DNA of 64,000 nt, from NCBI GenBank assembly GCA_023052935.1, contig CM041292.1, positions 29,151,454 through 29,215,453 of the forward strand, read 5' to 3'. Origin of the DNA: Piezodorus guildinii. Its lineage: Eukaryota > Arthropoda > Insecta > Hemiptera > Pentatomidae. Each line of letters starts with the position of its first letter. Position 1 is the stretch's first letter. The notes under the pieces were generated by a model, which was not told where the DNA came from, searched no databases, and saw only the letters and a list, made by a program, of their open reading frames with translations. The translations under genes were made by a program, and so were the position numbers. Positions 53,390 to 63,703 of the stretch are shown in pieces.

Positions 53390-55772
53390 TTTTTTTTTTT
53401 TTTTATTTATTATAGAGATATTTACAACTGTATTAACACAAAAAATACATCAAGTAAATGTGACTGTTCACACATGAGATATGGACATGATAGGCGTGAG
53501 AAGAATCTACCCATTGGTAGCACTTCAAAGGTTTTTCAGACAAGAAGGTCTCGAGGCCATCGTCGTTTCAGCCGCCTCGGAGGATGATCAGGAATAGAAG
53601 GAGATGAGATATTGCGGACAAGTGGGTTTGGGTGGAGTGGTAATTTGGAGTGAAAGGAAGTATATCTAATTCGGGCTAAGTCTGCAACTAATGGGATATT
53701 CAGGTCTTTGTGGATTATTTTATTGGTGACAAAGTAAGGGGCATTTAGGATCTTTCGGAGGATTTTGGATTGCAAGGATTGGATGCGTGAGGAATTTGAT
53801 GGCTTGGTGGATCCCCATAGTTCAATTCCATATGTCCAAATAGGCCTAAGTATGGTAATATAAATTAGTTTTTTGTAGTAGGTGGGAAGTTTTGAACGTT
53901 TGTCAAGTAAATGTTGTAATAAGCGATATCTGCGAGCTGTTTCTTGTCGTTTCAGTCTAGTGTGAGGATTCCAAGTAAGTCGTCTGTCAAGATGCAGTCC
54001 AAGGTATCGGATCTGTTCAACTGAGGTGAGTGGAATATTGCCAAAGGATATAGTGGGACAGGCAGACATAGGTTTGCGGCGCAGGGTAAAGGTAATTTGG
54101 TGGGATTTAGTAGGATTTATTTTGATCCTCCACTTTTGACACCATTCTTCAATGGAAACAATGTGAGACTGAAGAGTTTGGGAAGCAATAGTTGGGTCAT
54201 TGTTTACAGATAACACACATGTGTCATCGGCGTATGTAGTGAGGACAGTGCAAGGATGAGTAGGAATATCAGCTGTATATATGGTATAAAGGATTGGACC
54301 CAGGATGCTACCTTGGGGCACACCTGCGTTCTGAGGAAATATGGCGGAGAAGGAAAGGTTATGGTTTACTTTAAAGGTTCTATCTGTGAGGTAGGAACGG
54401 ATTAATAAGAAGTAGGTAGGAGGGAGGAAGTGACGAAGTTTGTAGAGCAGTCCTGGATGCCAAACTCGGTCAAAAGCCTGTTCCACATCGAGGAAGGCTC
54501 CAGTGCAATACATTCCGCGCTCCAATGTGGAAGATATCACATCCACCACACGGTGACATTGCTGTATAGTGGAATGGGATGAGCGAAATCCAAACTGGTG
54601 GTCAGGAATAACGTGATGAATGTCAAGGATTGGATATAGACGTTTTAGGAGGAGTTTTTCCAGTATTTTGCCCATGATGGGCAAAAGAGAGATAGGATGG
54701 TAGGATGATGGATTTTCTAGAGACTTTTTAGGTTTAGGAATCATTTTGATAATGGACAATTTCCAAGGATCAGGAAAGTAGGTAGAACGAAGTGTGGCAT
54801 TATATATGTAGGTGAGTAAGAGTATGGCTTTTTGGGGAGCTGTTTCAGGATATGGGATGTGATGAGATCATGGCCAGGAGCTTTTTTGGATGGTAATCTT
54901 TGAATGATATTAATGATTTCGGAAGGGTGAAAGGCCTTAGGAGGAAGGGACATTTGGAGAGGAACAGTTAGTTCTGCTTCAACATGTTCACTATGGCTGG
55001 GATTAAGGATATCAGGGTGCGGATTAAACGTGTTGAAAAGGTGTTCTCCAAAGATTTGTGATTTCTCTTCATCGGATCTCGACCAGGTTTGGGATTTAGT
55101 GAGGAGAGGATGATTAAAGGTTTTAAATTTCAGCAGTTTTGCGGTTGTTGTCCATAAAGATTTGTCTGAAGTGGTCAAGTTCTCTGTAAAGTTCTGAAAG
55201 TTTTGTATTTTGAATTTTCTTATTTCTGATTTTAATTTGTTTGTCAGGTGATTGTAATGCTTTTTGTCAGATGGATATCTTGTGTTGTGCCATTTTTTCC
55301 TTGCCCTACGTTTGTCAGTTAGTAGGAGTCGAATGTGATTCGGTAAGTTTGTTTTATGAATATGTCCAATTTTGCGAAGCGATGTGTTGGTGTCTATGAC
55401 AGTTTCTATCGACTTTGTAAGTTCTTGTATGGCGGAGTCTATGTCATGTTTAGTTTTTAACGGAATGTTTAAGTCAAGTTTGATCTCTAAATCATTACGA
55501 AAACAGTCCCAGTCAACGCGACCTTTAATCAGGGAAGGAAGAGAGGGTTTAATAACTGGTTGTGAATGCATGAGGAGAAGAACCGGACTATGATCTGAGG
55601 AGAGGTCATCGAGGGATTTGATTGTAGTTTGAGCGGAGGGAATTTGGGAACTAATAAAGATGTCAAGTATATCTGGACGTTTTTTAAGGGAAGTTGGCCA
55701 GTACGTGGGATTCTGGGGTGACAAGATGGAATAGCTATTGGAGGTTGTGACGTTGGAAAGAATCCTGCCACG
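53390..55772 (-). mobile_element. Family A Jockey-like LINE, longest copy, with perfect TSD
   Basis: 2.38-kb 5'-truncated LINE on the minus strand. The 13-bp word ATTTCAACAGCTT lies at 53377-53389 (next to the T-run tail, 53390-53403) and at 55773-55785 beyond the truncated 5' end. The body starts inside the endonuclease and runs to the end of ORF2 plus the 3' UTR. This is the reference copy for family A here and, judging by the exact TSD and single lesion, the youngest. Confidence 0.96.
53536..55772 (-). pseudogene. Family A ORF2: endonuclease C-terminus and full reverse transcriptase
   Basis: From the 5' truncation the frame reads NPTYWPTSLKKRPDILDIF, then SSDHSPVLL (last endonuclease motif). 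A linker of about 200 residues leads to KKAPGHDLITSHIL (RT entry). At 54829-54833 a run of five T (A on the coding strand) lacks one base, shifting the frame. The RT continues in 54759-53536: PISLLPIMGKILEKLL, GFRSSHST, AFLDVEQAFDRVWH (motif A), GVPQGSILGP (motif B), TYADDTCVLS (YADD at 54223-54234), IRYLGLHLDRRLTWNPHT, TYGIELWGS and the end KRRWPRDLLV. Apart from the single frameshift the RT is complete. Confidence 0.94.
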
Positions 55773-55884
55773 ATTTCAACAGCTTAAAATTATAAACATT
55801 GTTATGGTCAATTTAAAATAAACGTTTTTATCGAAACTATTTAATTCGTGTTTTTTGTTTTTTAATATTTTTATTTACAGAGTC

Positions 55885-56235
55885 CTTATTTTGTCACAAA
55901 TAAACTCATCCATAGAGACCTTAATATTTCATATGTTGCTGACTTAGCCCGAACCAGGTACCGTTCCTTTCACGACAAACTCTATACCCACTACAATCCA
56001 TTAGTTTCAATCCTTGCTTCCTTATCGATCCCTGATAATCGTCCGAAGCGTCTGAAAAGAAGATGGCCACGATACCTTCTAGTTTACAATATTTTTTAGA
56101 GTGCTGCCGCTGTGTAGTGTCTCTATATGTATTTCATGTCAGTTTTCTATATAACTATAACATTTACTTGTTGTATTTTTTTTTAACTAGAGTTGTGGAT
56201 ATCAAGAAAGATGTTAAAAAAAAAAAAAAAAAATC
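55885..56235 (+). mobile_element. Family A LINE, short 3' insertion with TSD
   Basis: About 350-bp plus-strand insertion starting at CTTATTTTGTCACAAATAAA (FVTNKLIH block) and ending in A17 (56217-56233). The 7-bp word CAGAGTC is found at 55878-55884 and 56236-56242. It lies 100 bp from the large copy at 53390 but in opposite orientation; the two have separate duplications, so they are independent events. Confidence 0.88.
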
Positions 56236-56242
56236 CAGAGTC

Positions 56243-57295
56243 ATGCGTTTGTAGAGGGTCCTAATCTGTTGGTTTACTGGCCATGGCTTGATAAATACTC
56301 AACTGCTCCAGAAAATGTACACAAAAGATCTAGTGTACCTTAAATAAAACTTTTTTTCAAGAGTCGGAATATGTGAAAGATATGTGCAGCGCTCACCAGA
56401 TTTTTGTATTTGCATTTTTTTTCTTGGACTCATGGGGCCATCTGGTGGATTAAGTTGGACAGTTTGATAGTTTAAGGTCTCGTTTAAAAAATAAATAAAT
56501 AAATAAAAAAAAAAAATTGATTGAATTTCAGAAAACAATAATAATAACAACGTAGCAAATCCACTTTTTAGAGTAATCGATTCCTGGATTTATCGGTCAA
56601 ATGAAGGTAGCCCTTTATCCTTTTATCTATCGCTATAAAAGAAGAAAAATTAACTTCGAGGTTATAAGGGGAACCTTAGAAGCCTTTATACGGTTCCTGC
56701 CCACATCGCTGTAATAATGAGGCAGACAATAAACCTGCTAAAGAAGGAAAAAAAATACTGAATGAGATCTATACAACAAAAGATCTGAGGCAACATCGTT
56801 CCAGAATTCAATAAGTGCTCAGCACTTTGATCTTTATGGCGAAGTGAGATTTTCGCTTCAATAACTTTATTGATGGTAACGGTTCTTATTACATATTTCG
56901 GGGTCATTGGGAAGGGGGTGGGCGTGTTCCCCATTCCTCCCCCTCCTGCCTTCCCCACTCCGTTCCCCCACATTCCGCTGGTTCCATGTTATTCTTCTTT
57001 TATGTTCCCCCTTTTCCTTTATAGAGGAAAGGAGTCATTTCGCAGTTCGAGTAAAGATATAGTTTATGTTTTCTTGATCGTACGCTGTGGCATTCTAGTT
57101 TAATTAAAGCTGTAAGGTTTAGATTTTTATTATACTATACTGTATTATGCCCTTGAAGTATAAACATAGGAAAATAAAAAATAAGGTACGTGGGAAACAC
57201 GACTTTAAGTTACAACTCTTGTAAAAATCAATATTAGTTATTAAAAAAAAATAAGTAAAAAAAGGTAAAACATACTTTTATTGTATAACTAACAC
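56243..57295. other. Unique sequence with GC-richer island; family T end relic
   Basis: 56368-56408 contains GTGCAGCGCTCACCAGATTT, a decayed family T right tail. 56640-57110 is a unique island including a C/T-rich run at 56925-56975. Its frames on both strands are proline- or glycine-biased shadows. Confidence 0.4.
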
Positions 57296-57297
57296 TT

Positions 57298-57590
57298 GGG
57301 GAGACCGTGGCTGAGTCGCTAGCGCGCTAGTATCTCATGCTAAAGGTTTTTAGTTCCAAACCCAGTCCTGGCAGGACTTTTATAACGATGTAATTAAATG
57401 GGGATTCACTCACAGCCTCTCCCTCAGGTATGTGAGACCCGTCAGCCTAATGGCCACTCATAAAATTAAGCGTAGGGAGGGATGAACCTACACTACAAAA
57501 ATACATCGAGAAATGTGAGTATAATATCTCAGGAAATTACTCCGTGAGGCCCAGAGCCTAAATAAAAAGACAATAAATTAACCCTTGGCC
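57298..57590 (+). mobile_element. tRNA-derived SINE, second family
   Basis: Plus-strand SINE. A box TGGCTGAGTCG (57308-57318), B box TAGTTCCAAAC (57351-57361, degraded from GGTTCRANNC). The body runs with TGTGAGACCCGTCAGCC and AATTACTCCGTGAGGCCCAG to an end with AATAAAAAGACAATAAATT at about 57588. Its body differs from the SINE at 50458. Confidence 0.72.
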
Positions 57591-57604
57591 GTAAAACGAT
57601 TATA

Positions 57605-57780
57605 AGAAAAGAGATGTTTCGGGTGGTGGTAAAAAAAATAAATAACAGAAAATAGTGTAAATATTTAATATCCAACGTTTCGACCCATTTTGCGGGTCCT
57701 CATCAGGGCTTCTCTCCAAAAAACTGAATGGCTCACAAAGTTGAATTCCTCACAACGCTGAGCGAAAAGTAGGATATTAT
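57605..57780 (-). mobile_element. Family H (Penelope-type) terminal fragment
   Basis: Contains GGGTGGTGG, an A/T spacer and CCAACGTTTCGACCC shared with 8806-8895, and includes the hammerhead-like motif at 57671-57706. No Penelope RT or GIY-YIG endonuclease sequence is present, so this is only an end. Confidence 0.5.
57671..57706 (-). ncRNA. Hammerhead-like ribozyme core
   Basis: The minus strand reads CTGATGA (57706-57700), G, stem GACCC, loop GCAAAAT, stem GGGTC, GAAAC (57681-57677) and GTTGGA. The two invariant boxes CUGAUGA and GAAA and a 5-bp stem II are exact. Stem III and the cleavage triplet cannot be placed with confidence, as in the minimal motifs of Penelope-like elements. Activity is unproven. 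Confidence 0.6.
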
Positions 57781-57954
57781 ATAGATTTTTCACTCTGTTC
57801 TATTCTTTCAAAACATTTTCTGTTTTTGTGTGTTCTGCCAACTAAACTATCTTTTCCTTGATAAAATATAAAATTACGTTGAGATTCGATGAAAATATTT
57901 CTTTGAGATTAAAAAACCTGTTCTCTCTCTAAATACAAGTATACCGCGATTTTG

Positions 57955-58115
57955 ATTCAACTATCTCCTTCTAAAACACAAGTCGGATTTTGATATGGTT
58001 TTCACCAGCATTTAGGGCATTCTTTCATGAATTTTTATACGTAAAATACATTGCCATTTAGTTTTTTTTTTAAATAGGAAAAATCAATTTTCTGTAACCA
58101 AGTCGTAAAAAAATT
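57955..58115 (+). repeat. Repeat U, copy 2
   Basis: Second copy of the repeat at 29950-30110, here lying upstream of a complete family T element (58281). Confidence 0.6.
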
Positions 58116-58280
58116 ATTCCTAAAATATATGTATGTAGTAACAAAGAAATTTTGCGCACTAATATAAAGTTTTACAGTAAGCTTGTAAAATTATGAACAT
58201 ATGCAAAGTTGGAGATCTTTCATTCAGTACGCAAGATTCATTAGAAACAATATTACGTACCGAGCTGTAAATACATTTTT

Positions 58281-59168
58281 ACTTTCACTTACTATATATA
58301 GTAAGGGGAAGTATTGCGATCGTGGAAATTTTCGAATTACAGTTTTCAACAGAAATACACGTTTTAGGGTCCCCTGAGTCCAAATAACCAAGTCCTCCAA
58401 AACGTTCTGTGTTTGTGGTAACTCCCGGGTGGAAACGGTAAGTACTATGAAACTGAAATTTCATATTTAAGATAACTATACGCCCGAGACGTGACAAAAC
58501 TTTTTTCATCAAAATGAGCTTACCAGAAGATGCACTTTATAATATGCATTTTGCACCTTTTTTCGATTTTCTCGAAAACGGTTCCGACGATTTTGGTTAA
58601 ACTCGCTATATCGATGTAAAATTTAATGGGCTTTAATATCATGTAGGTTTTATTTGAATAAAAGTGGTCTGACAGGGCTTAAATGCCGATATTTTAAATT
58701 TTCTTTCCCTAAAGTACCTTTAATTTTGTAGATTCAATAATAATAACTAGATTATCTTGTTAACGCTGATGAAAAACAGGTAAATATATAAATTGAATGA
58801 ATTCGATATCCAATTAAAGGAGAAAATAGAAAAAATATTTTTTTAATGCAATTTTTCGTTTTTGAACATAAGAGCAGTAATATACATGTATGATATACCG
58901 ATAAAGCTAAAGATTTTAGAAAAAATACCATCTCATACACAAGATTTTAAAAGTTAATAGAGAGTGATGAGAAGAAGATAAAACTAACTGATTATTTTAG
59001 ATAATAATATAATAGATTTTTTAATAAAACACATGTTTCTATATAAATTCAATTTGATTAATTCCTTAATAGTTTAACGTATTTTATCTCTAACTGTATT
59101 TGAAAATTCTTTCATTGATTTTAAAAATCGAGGTAAGTGAAAGTCGTGTGTTGCTCGCACCAGATTTG
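58281..59168 (+). mobile_element. Family T element, copy 4 (complete)
   Basis: Left terminal repeat ACTTTCACTTAC at 58281-58292; right repeat GTAAGTGAAAGT at 59133-59144 followed by CGTGTGTTGC and CACCAGATTTG to 59168. Nearly colinear with copy 2 (16907-17829), but the GT tract is contracted to GTGTTTGTGG (58409-58418). High similarity between these two distant copies indicates recent spread. Confidence 0.87.
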
Positions 59169-59679
59169 TTTTTTTAAAATGTCAACTATAACGCTCAATT
59201 ACTTTTATTTCTTGCCATATTTCAGAAAATACCACTTAACTTGTAAAACTATTTCATTTATAAATTTAGTTATTCACATATTTAGTTTTTTTTTTTTAAT
59301 AGAAACATGTTTTGTATTTCTGCATTGTAATGTTGGTGTTTTTTTCGTTTCATATTTCGATATTATTTATTTAAATATTATGCATATATACAGCAGACTC
59401 CGGCTGACGAGCAAAATAATGTTGATGTATCAATGTATTTATTATAAATAAATAAAACATTATTCTCTTCTTTACAATTGTATATCAAAATTCATTTAAT
59501 TTAACATCAATGTTGCGATTTAAATTAATATCGTTTTAGCCGTTTTAGTTTAGTTTTTGTACTCTTGAAAAAGTACAATACGCTTCTGGTTATTCAATTT
59601 TGCCTTACATTTTTGGTAATGTCTTATGTTTGTGTCTTAGATTTCGAATTTTTAGCTCCGTATGCTATTTTGACTATTT

Positions 59680-59800
59680 GACTTACCACACTCACACACA
59701 CAAACACAAACATTTTTGTGAAACAAGGGTTTTTGGACTCATAGTATCTTGAACCACACGCTACCGTTGAAATATCAAATTTTTCTATCTAATAAAGTTG
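59680..59800 (-). repeat. Family T fragment around the GT tract
   Basis: A reverse-strand relic: CACACACACAAACACAAAC, then TTTTTGTG-AACAAGGGTTT, TTGGACTCA and ACCGTTGAAAT, in the order seen right of the tract in copy 1. Confidence 0.5.
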
Positions 59801-59814
59801 TGTTATACCATTAA

Positions 59815-60215
59815 AATTCTCTAAATTTCATCAGAACCTTATACATCACCCTAATCCCCTAGCTTAATCCTTATCCAGCTCCACACATCCTTACCATCCT
59901 CCTAGAAGGTTGAAACGGCAGTGGCCTCGTGACCTCTTGTAGCATGTATATTGGAGTTTTAGCATTGGCTAGATTCTCCACTCACGTGCTGTATGCTTGT
60001 GAATTGTATATAGGTATGAGTGACTTTTGTATATATTTTTATTGATTTTGTTTTGTATATATGTATATTGTATTATTATTATTATTATATAAATTTTGTT
60101 TTGTATATATCGTGTGAATGTTGTAGTGCGTTATCACTATTAAAAATGTCCTGAATTGAACAGATTGTAATATTGCTCAATAAAGAATTGTTTCTAAAAA
60201 AATAAATAAATAAAT
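59815..60215 (+). mobile_element. Family E Jockey-like LINE, 3' end
   Basis: The C-terminal frame PPRRLKRQWPRDLL ends at TAG 59940-59942. The 3' UTR includes TTATCACTATTA, TGTAATATTGCTCAATAAAG and an A/TAAA-rich tail to about 60215. The last 60 bp are similar to the tail of family S (TATCACTATTA, then AATATATCTCAATAAA). Only the last 30-40 codons of ORF2 remain. Confidence 0.7.
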
Positions 60216-60628
60216 AATAAAGGTGTTAATTAGAAGAAAAAACGGTAGGACTTAGAATTTAAATAAATACCCCATAGTATCTGGTAGGTTTTATAGAAAA
60301 TATCTAATGCACGTATCAGAGAATTGTCTGCTTAAAATATATTTTACGTTTAACAATGTAGTAACGGAAATAATTATGATCTACAATTACTGCAATCCAC
60401 TGTTTTTTTAAATTCTTCATACACTGCTACAGCATTATTGTAATAAAACTGTTTTTAAAGATCATTTTTGTCCAAAAACGTGTAATATAAGACTTATTTA
60501 TTATTTTTTTTTTTACACTATTTAATAATTTTTTTTATTTATACTTATATTTTTTTCTTTTAAAATATATTATTAAAAGGATATATTATAATATAAAGTT
60601 ACTTGCCTTTTTGATTAAAAAAAAAAAA

Positions 60629-60670
<42 letters not shown>

Positions 60671-60730
60671 TAATAATAATAATAAAGCCTTTTATTATTA
60701 TTCATTTTTAATTTATATATTTTTTAACTT
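60216..60730. other. AT-rich sequence with TA microsatellite
   Basis: An AT dinucleotide run at 60628-60667 within very AT-rich sequence. No gene. Confidence 0.6.
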
Positions 60731-60734
60731 TTAA

Positions 60735-61370
60735 ACAGAAGAAGAAGTAAGTAAAGACCCGCATGTGCCCACAATACCAGATTTTCCGGAGTAAGTTCCG
60801 ACACGGATGGAAACTCCGCAGAAGAAGTTATTCGGTGTTCGCCCCTCCTCCGGATAACAAGTAGAAAAGTCAATGGACTTCTATCTTTGTTTTCGCAGAA
60901 GTAGCCGAAAGCCGTTTGTTAGGGCCCGCATTTAATTCCGGTACCGGAGGCGAGTTGGAGATGCTAGGGCTAATGTGAATTGGATATAAGACGGAATAAG
61001 TTGAGGGGTGAAATGCTACAATGCGGGTTCGTTCAATTGGTGCGAAACCCGAATTCGGATTCTCGGAAAGATTCTACCCTTTGATGATGAGAGGGTAGGA
61101 ACGAATTTCCCAGTCCAGTAAATCTATTGATGTTCCTTCCCTGATATTACTCTTCTATCAGTTTCCCAGTCCGGAGGGAGAACTCTGCTTATTTACCTGC
61201 ACGTCTCATTGAAACACCGCCGTTCAATAAACTTTCCATTCTCCTCTTTTCATGTCAATGGTTATCTTTTCTGTCGATTGGATGAGCACAGTAACGGTTA
61301 TGGCGGAAAAGATTGCCTGCGCTGCGTTTGTTTGTCCTACAATCAGGCCTACCTCCTGTAATTGCATTAA
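60735..61370. other. Longest GC-richer unique island
   Basis: About 630 bp of non-repetitive, clearly GC-richer sequence between AT-rich repeats. It starts after a pyrimidine tract ending AAACAG (60730-60737), like a splice acceptor. It includes repeated TTCCCAGTCC words (61107, 61163). No long frame: the two opposed ~65-73-codon frames at 61224-61449 overlap and lack motifs. Best spot in the window to look for a host exon or enhancer. Confidence 0.3.
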
Positions 61371-61659
61371 AAAATCTTTTGCGCGCAACACACGACATTC
61401 ACTTACCTCAATAATTGAAATCAACTTATTAATTTTAAAATACATTTAGAGATGAAAATAATTTGCTGAAGAATTAATTACATTTAGTTTTAATGGAATC
61501 TTGTGTTTTATTAAACAATGTATTATATTATTATATACGACATTCAGTTAGTTTTACTGGTTTTTCATCATTTCTTTCACAATTTCATGTATAAGATAAT
61601 ATTTTTCTAAAATCTTTAGTTTTTCGAAGGTACGTACGTAATGGTATATACGTCTATAA

Positions 61660-61762
61660 TACTGTGTTTATTTTTAATGTATAAATGTGTTTTCATATCA
61701 CTATTACTACTGTTCATTATGAAACAAATTGTAATATATCTCAAAAAATAAATATTTTTAAA
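61660..61762 (+). mobile_element. Family S tail fragment inside family T
   Basis: Matches the last ~100 bp of family S (TATCACTATTACTACTGTTC, then AATATATCTCAAAAAATAAA). It ends in an A-rich tail, so it is a short 5'-truncated insertion. Confidence 0.65.
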
Positions 61763-62482
61763 AATGCCTAAAAAATATACGTTCGCTCTTTTCTCCTTTA
61801 GCTGATTACTAGATTTGTTAAAATTTTATATTTATCCGTTTTTTATCGGTACTAAAAAGGTATTATTGTAATGTGTTTTTTCGAACCTACGAAATCATAT
61901 TGATATTTATTAATTAATTTATTCAAAAAGATTACTATTTGTCTCAATGGACAATAGTAACAGGCTTTTAAGATCACATTCATAAAATATTTACAGTATA
62001 AACGAAAGAGAAATCAAATAACATTAAAAAATAAATAAATAAAGGTATATAATAAGAAATCAAAGATTCTTTTAAGGAAGACATTTTTAATATCGGCATT
62101 TAAGGGATGTAAGACTATTTTAATCAGAATGAAAACTATATTAAATTAATACTTTTTCAATTTCACAACGATACAGCTAGTTTAATCAAAATCTTTAGAG
62201 ATAATCTTAAAATAGTGCTAAATCTTGGTATTAAGTGGCTCTTCTGGTTAGCTGAGTCTGATGAAAACGTTGCTGTCATCATGTAACATCATAACATCAT
62301 GTAAAATCATAACATCATGTATAGTCGTGTTACATATGAAATTTCAGTTATATAGGACTTTTCGTTTTCGCACTTGACCTACTTACTACACACGGACATT
62401 GAAGCACACACACACCTTATTGCAGGACTGTGTCATTTGGACTAAGGGAGCCCTAAAAACTTGAATTCAAAATTTTCATAAA

Positions 62483-62640
62483 AAGATGGCCTCGGGATCT
62501 ACTTTCTTAAATAAACATCGAAGTACTACCGCTGGGTAGTTTCTTCTCAAGCCTTTTACGCCTTTTATTATAATTCATCACTTCTACTTATTGTATTTAT
62601 GTAATATACAGTTGTAAAATTCAATAAAATAAAAAAAATA
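62483..62640 (+). mobile_element. Family A LINE 3' end inside family T
   Basis: Begins AAAAGATGGCCTCGGGA at the very end of ORF2, then the UTR (ACTACCGCTGGGTAGTTTC, CAGTTGTAAAATTCAATAAA) and an A-rich tail to about 62647. About 158 bp, strongly 5'-truncated. Confidence 0.82.
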
Positions 62641-62699
62641 AAAAAATTCATGATCGCTTACTATATGTTTCATATATTGGTAGGTAAAAGTAAATAAAA

Positions 62700-63700
62700 C
62701 AACTATCGCTCAATGATTTTTAGTAAAAGAAAATTAAACTTAAGTTTATATTATCAGTGTATCTTTTATTAAAATATATGTATATTTGTTTATTTTTTTT
62801 TATTAAACGCAACAATAAGTTTGTTGGAGGTGGAGATGTTCCTTCTTTCTCTTCACTCTTAGATCGGCCATTATAAAAATTCTACAGCATACTGTAACAG
62901 CTTGTCTAATTGGTTCAGCTAATTTAAAATGAAAGCAAAATTCTTCTGCTCCGGTTTTAAGAATGTTTTAAATAAAGTTATCAATGCCAACATTAATTAA
63001 GTCCTGCGTTTATTTTAAGGAACATTTCAAAACTAATTGAGTCTTCCACGGTATGGGCCTAACGAAAAAAATCTCCATTACTAATTGTCAAGCGTAGAGC
63101 TCTCCTTACATCCATCTTGATTTACATATTTACAAGTAGAATTATGTAAATGAACTCTTTTCCTCTTGTCTCCGGTTTCGCCGGGGCTGTTTATTCAATA
63201 AGGACTCGCTGAGACCGCCGCTAAGAAGTCTCAGTTTTTTCTTACTAAATTCGTTTTGAGGCAAATGGAATTTGTTTGTCTTCTAAAAATCCTTTCGGTT
63301 TCTTTTAGAAGTATAAAATTACCGTCAGTAATGTCCTTCCTGGTTTTCAATTGATATTTATTGCATCTTATTGTGTGTACAAAATAATAATTTTCAACTA
63401 ACGCAGAATTGGGGAGAAAAAACTCGAATCAAAGCTAATAAAAAAAGTTGATTTAATAAACATTATGTAAGAGAAAACCATCGTCGAGCCATTCTATTTT
63501 CGCACGAAAAGGACTAGTTTTACTATATTTTGGACATCTTTTCAGATTAGCCTGATTTAAATATATTAAGGAATGCTTTAGTTTTATTTTTTACCTTCAC
63601 TTATATATGAAATATAGTAGACCCACCCCGGCTTAGAACGGAAGTTTGAATGAGGCGTCATTTATGTTTAAAAACCTTTTTCGAGGTATTTTTTTTTCTG
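62700..63700. other. AT-rich sequence with one GC-richer patch; family T terminus relic
   Basis: 63040-63350 is a unique GC-richer patch without recognised frame. 63595-63620 resembles a family T left terminus (ACCTTCACTTATATATGAAA). Confidence 0.4.
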
Positions 63701-63703
63701 TAA

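Larger units (their letters stand above)
61371..62695 (-). mobile_element. Family T element with two nested insertions
   Basis: Reverse-orientation copy. The right-hand tail GCGCGCAACACACG and repeat ACATTCACTTAC (61395-61406) lie at the left; the left terminal repeat remnant GGTAAAAGTAAA is at 62683-62694. Interior blocks are in order but interrupted by a family S/E-type tail (61660-61762) and a family A 3' end (62483-62640). Confidence 0.78.

Noticed and set aside
55372..55593. Plus-strand 73-codon frame inside the large family A copy
   Set aside because: Antisense shadow of ORF2.
56686..57103. Opposed frames rich in glycine or proline
   Set aside because: Both come from the same C/T-rich run on opposite strands; no motif, no conserved start.
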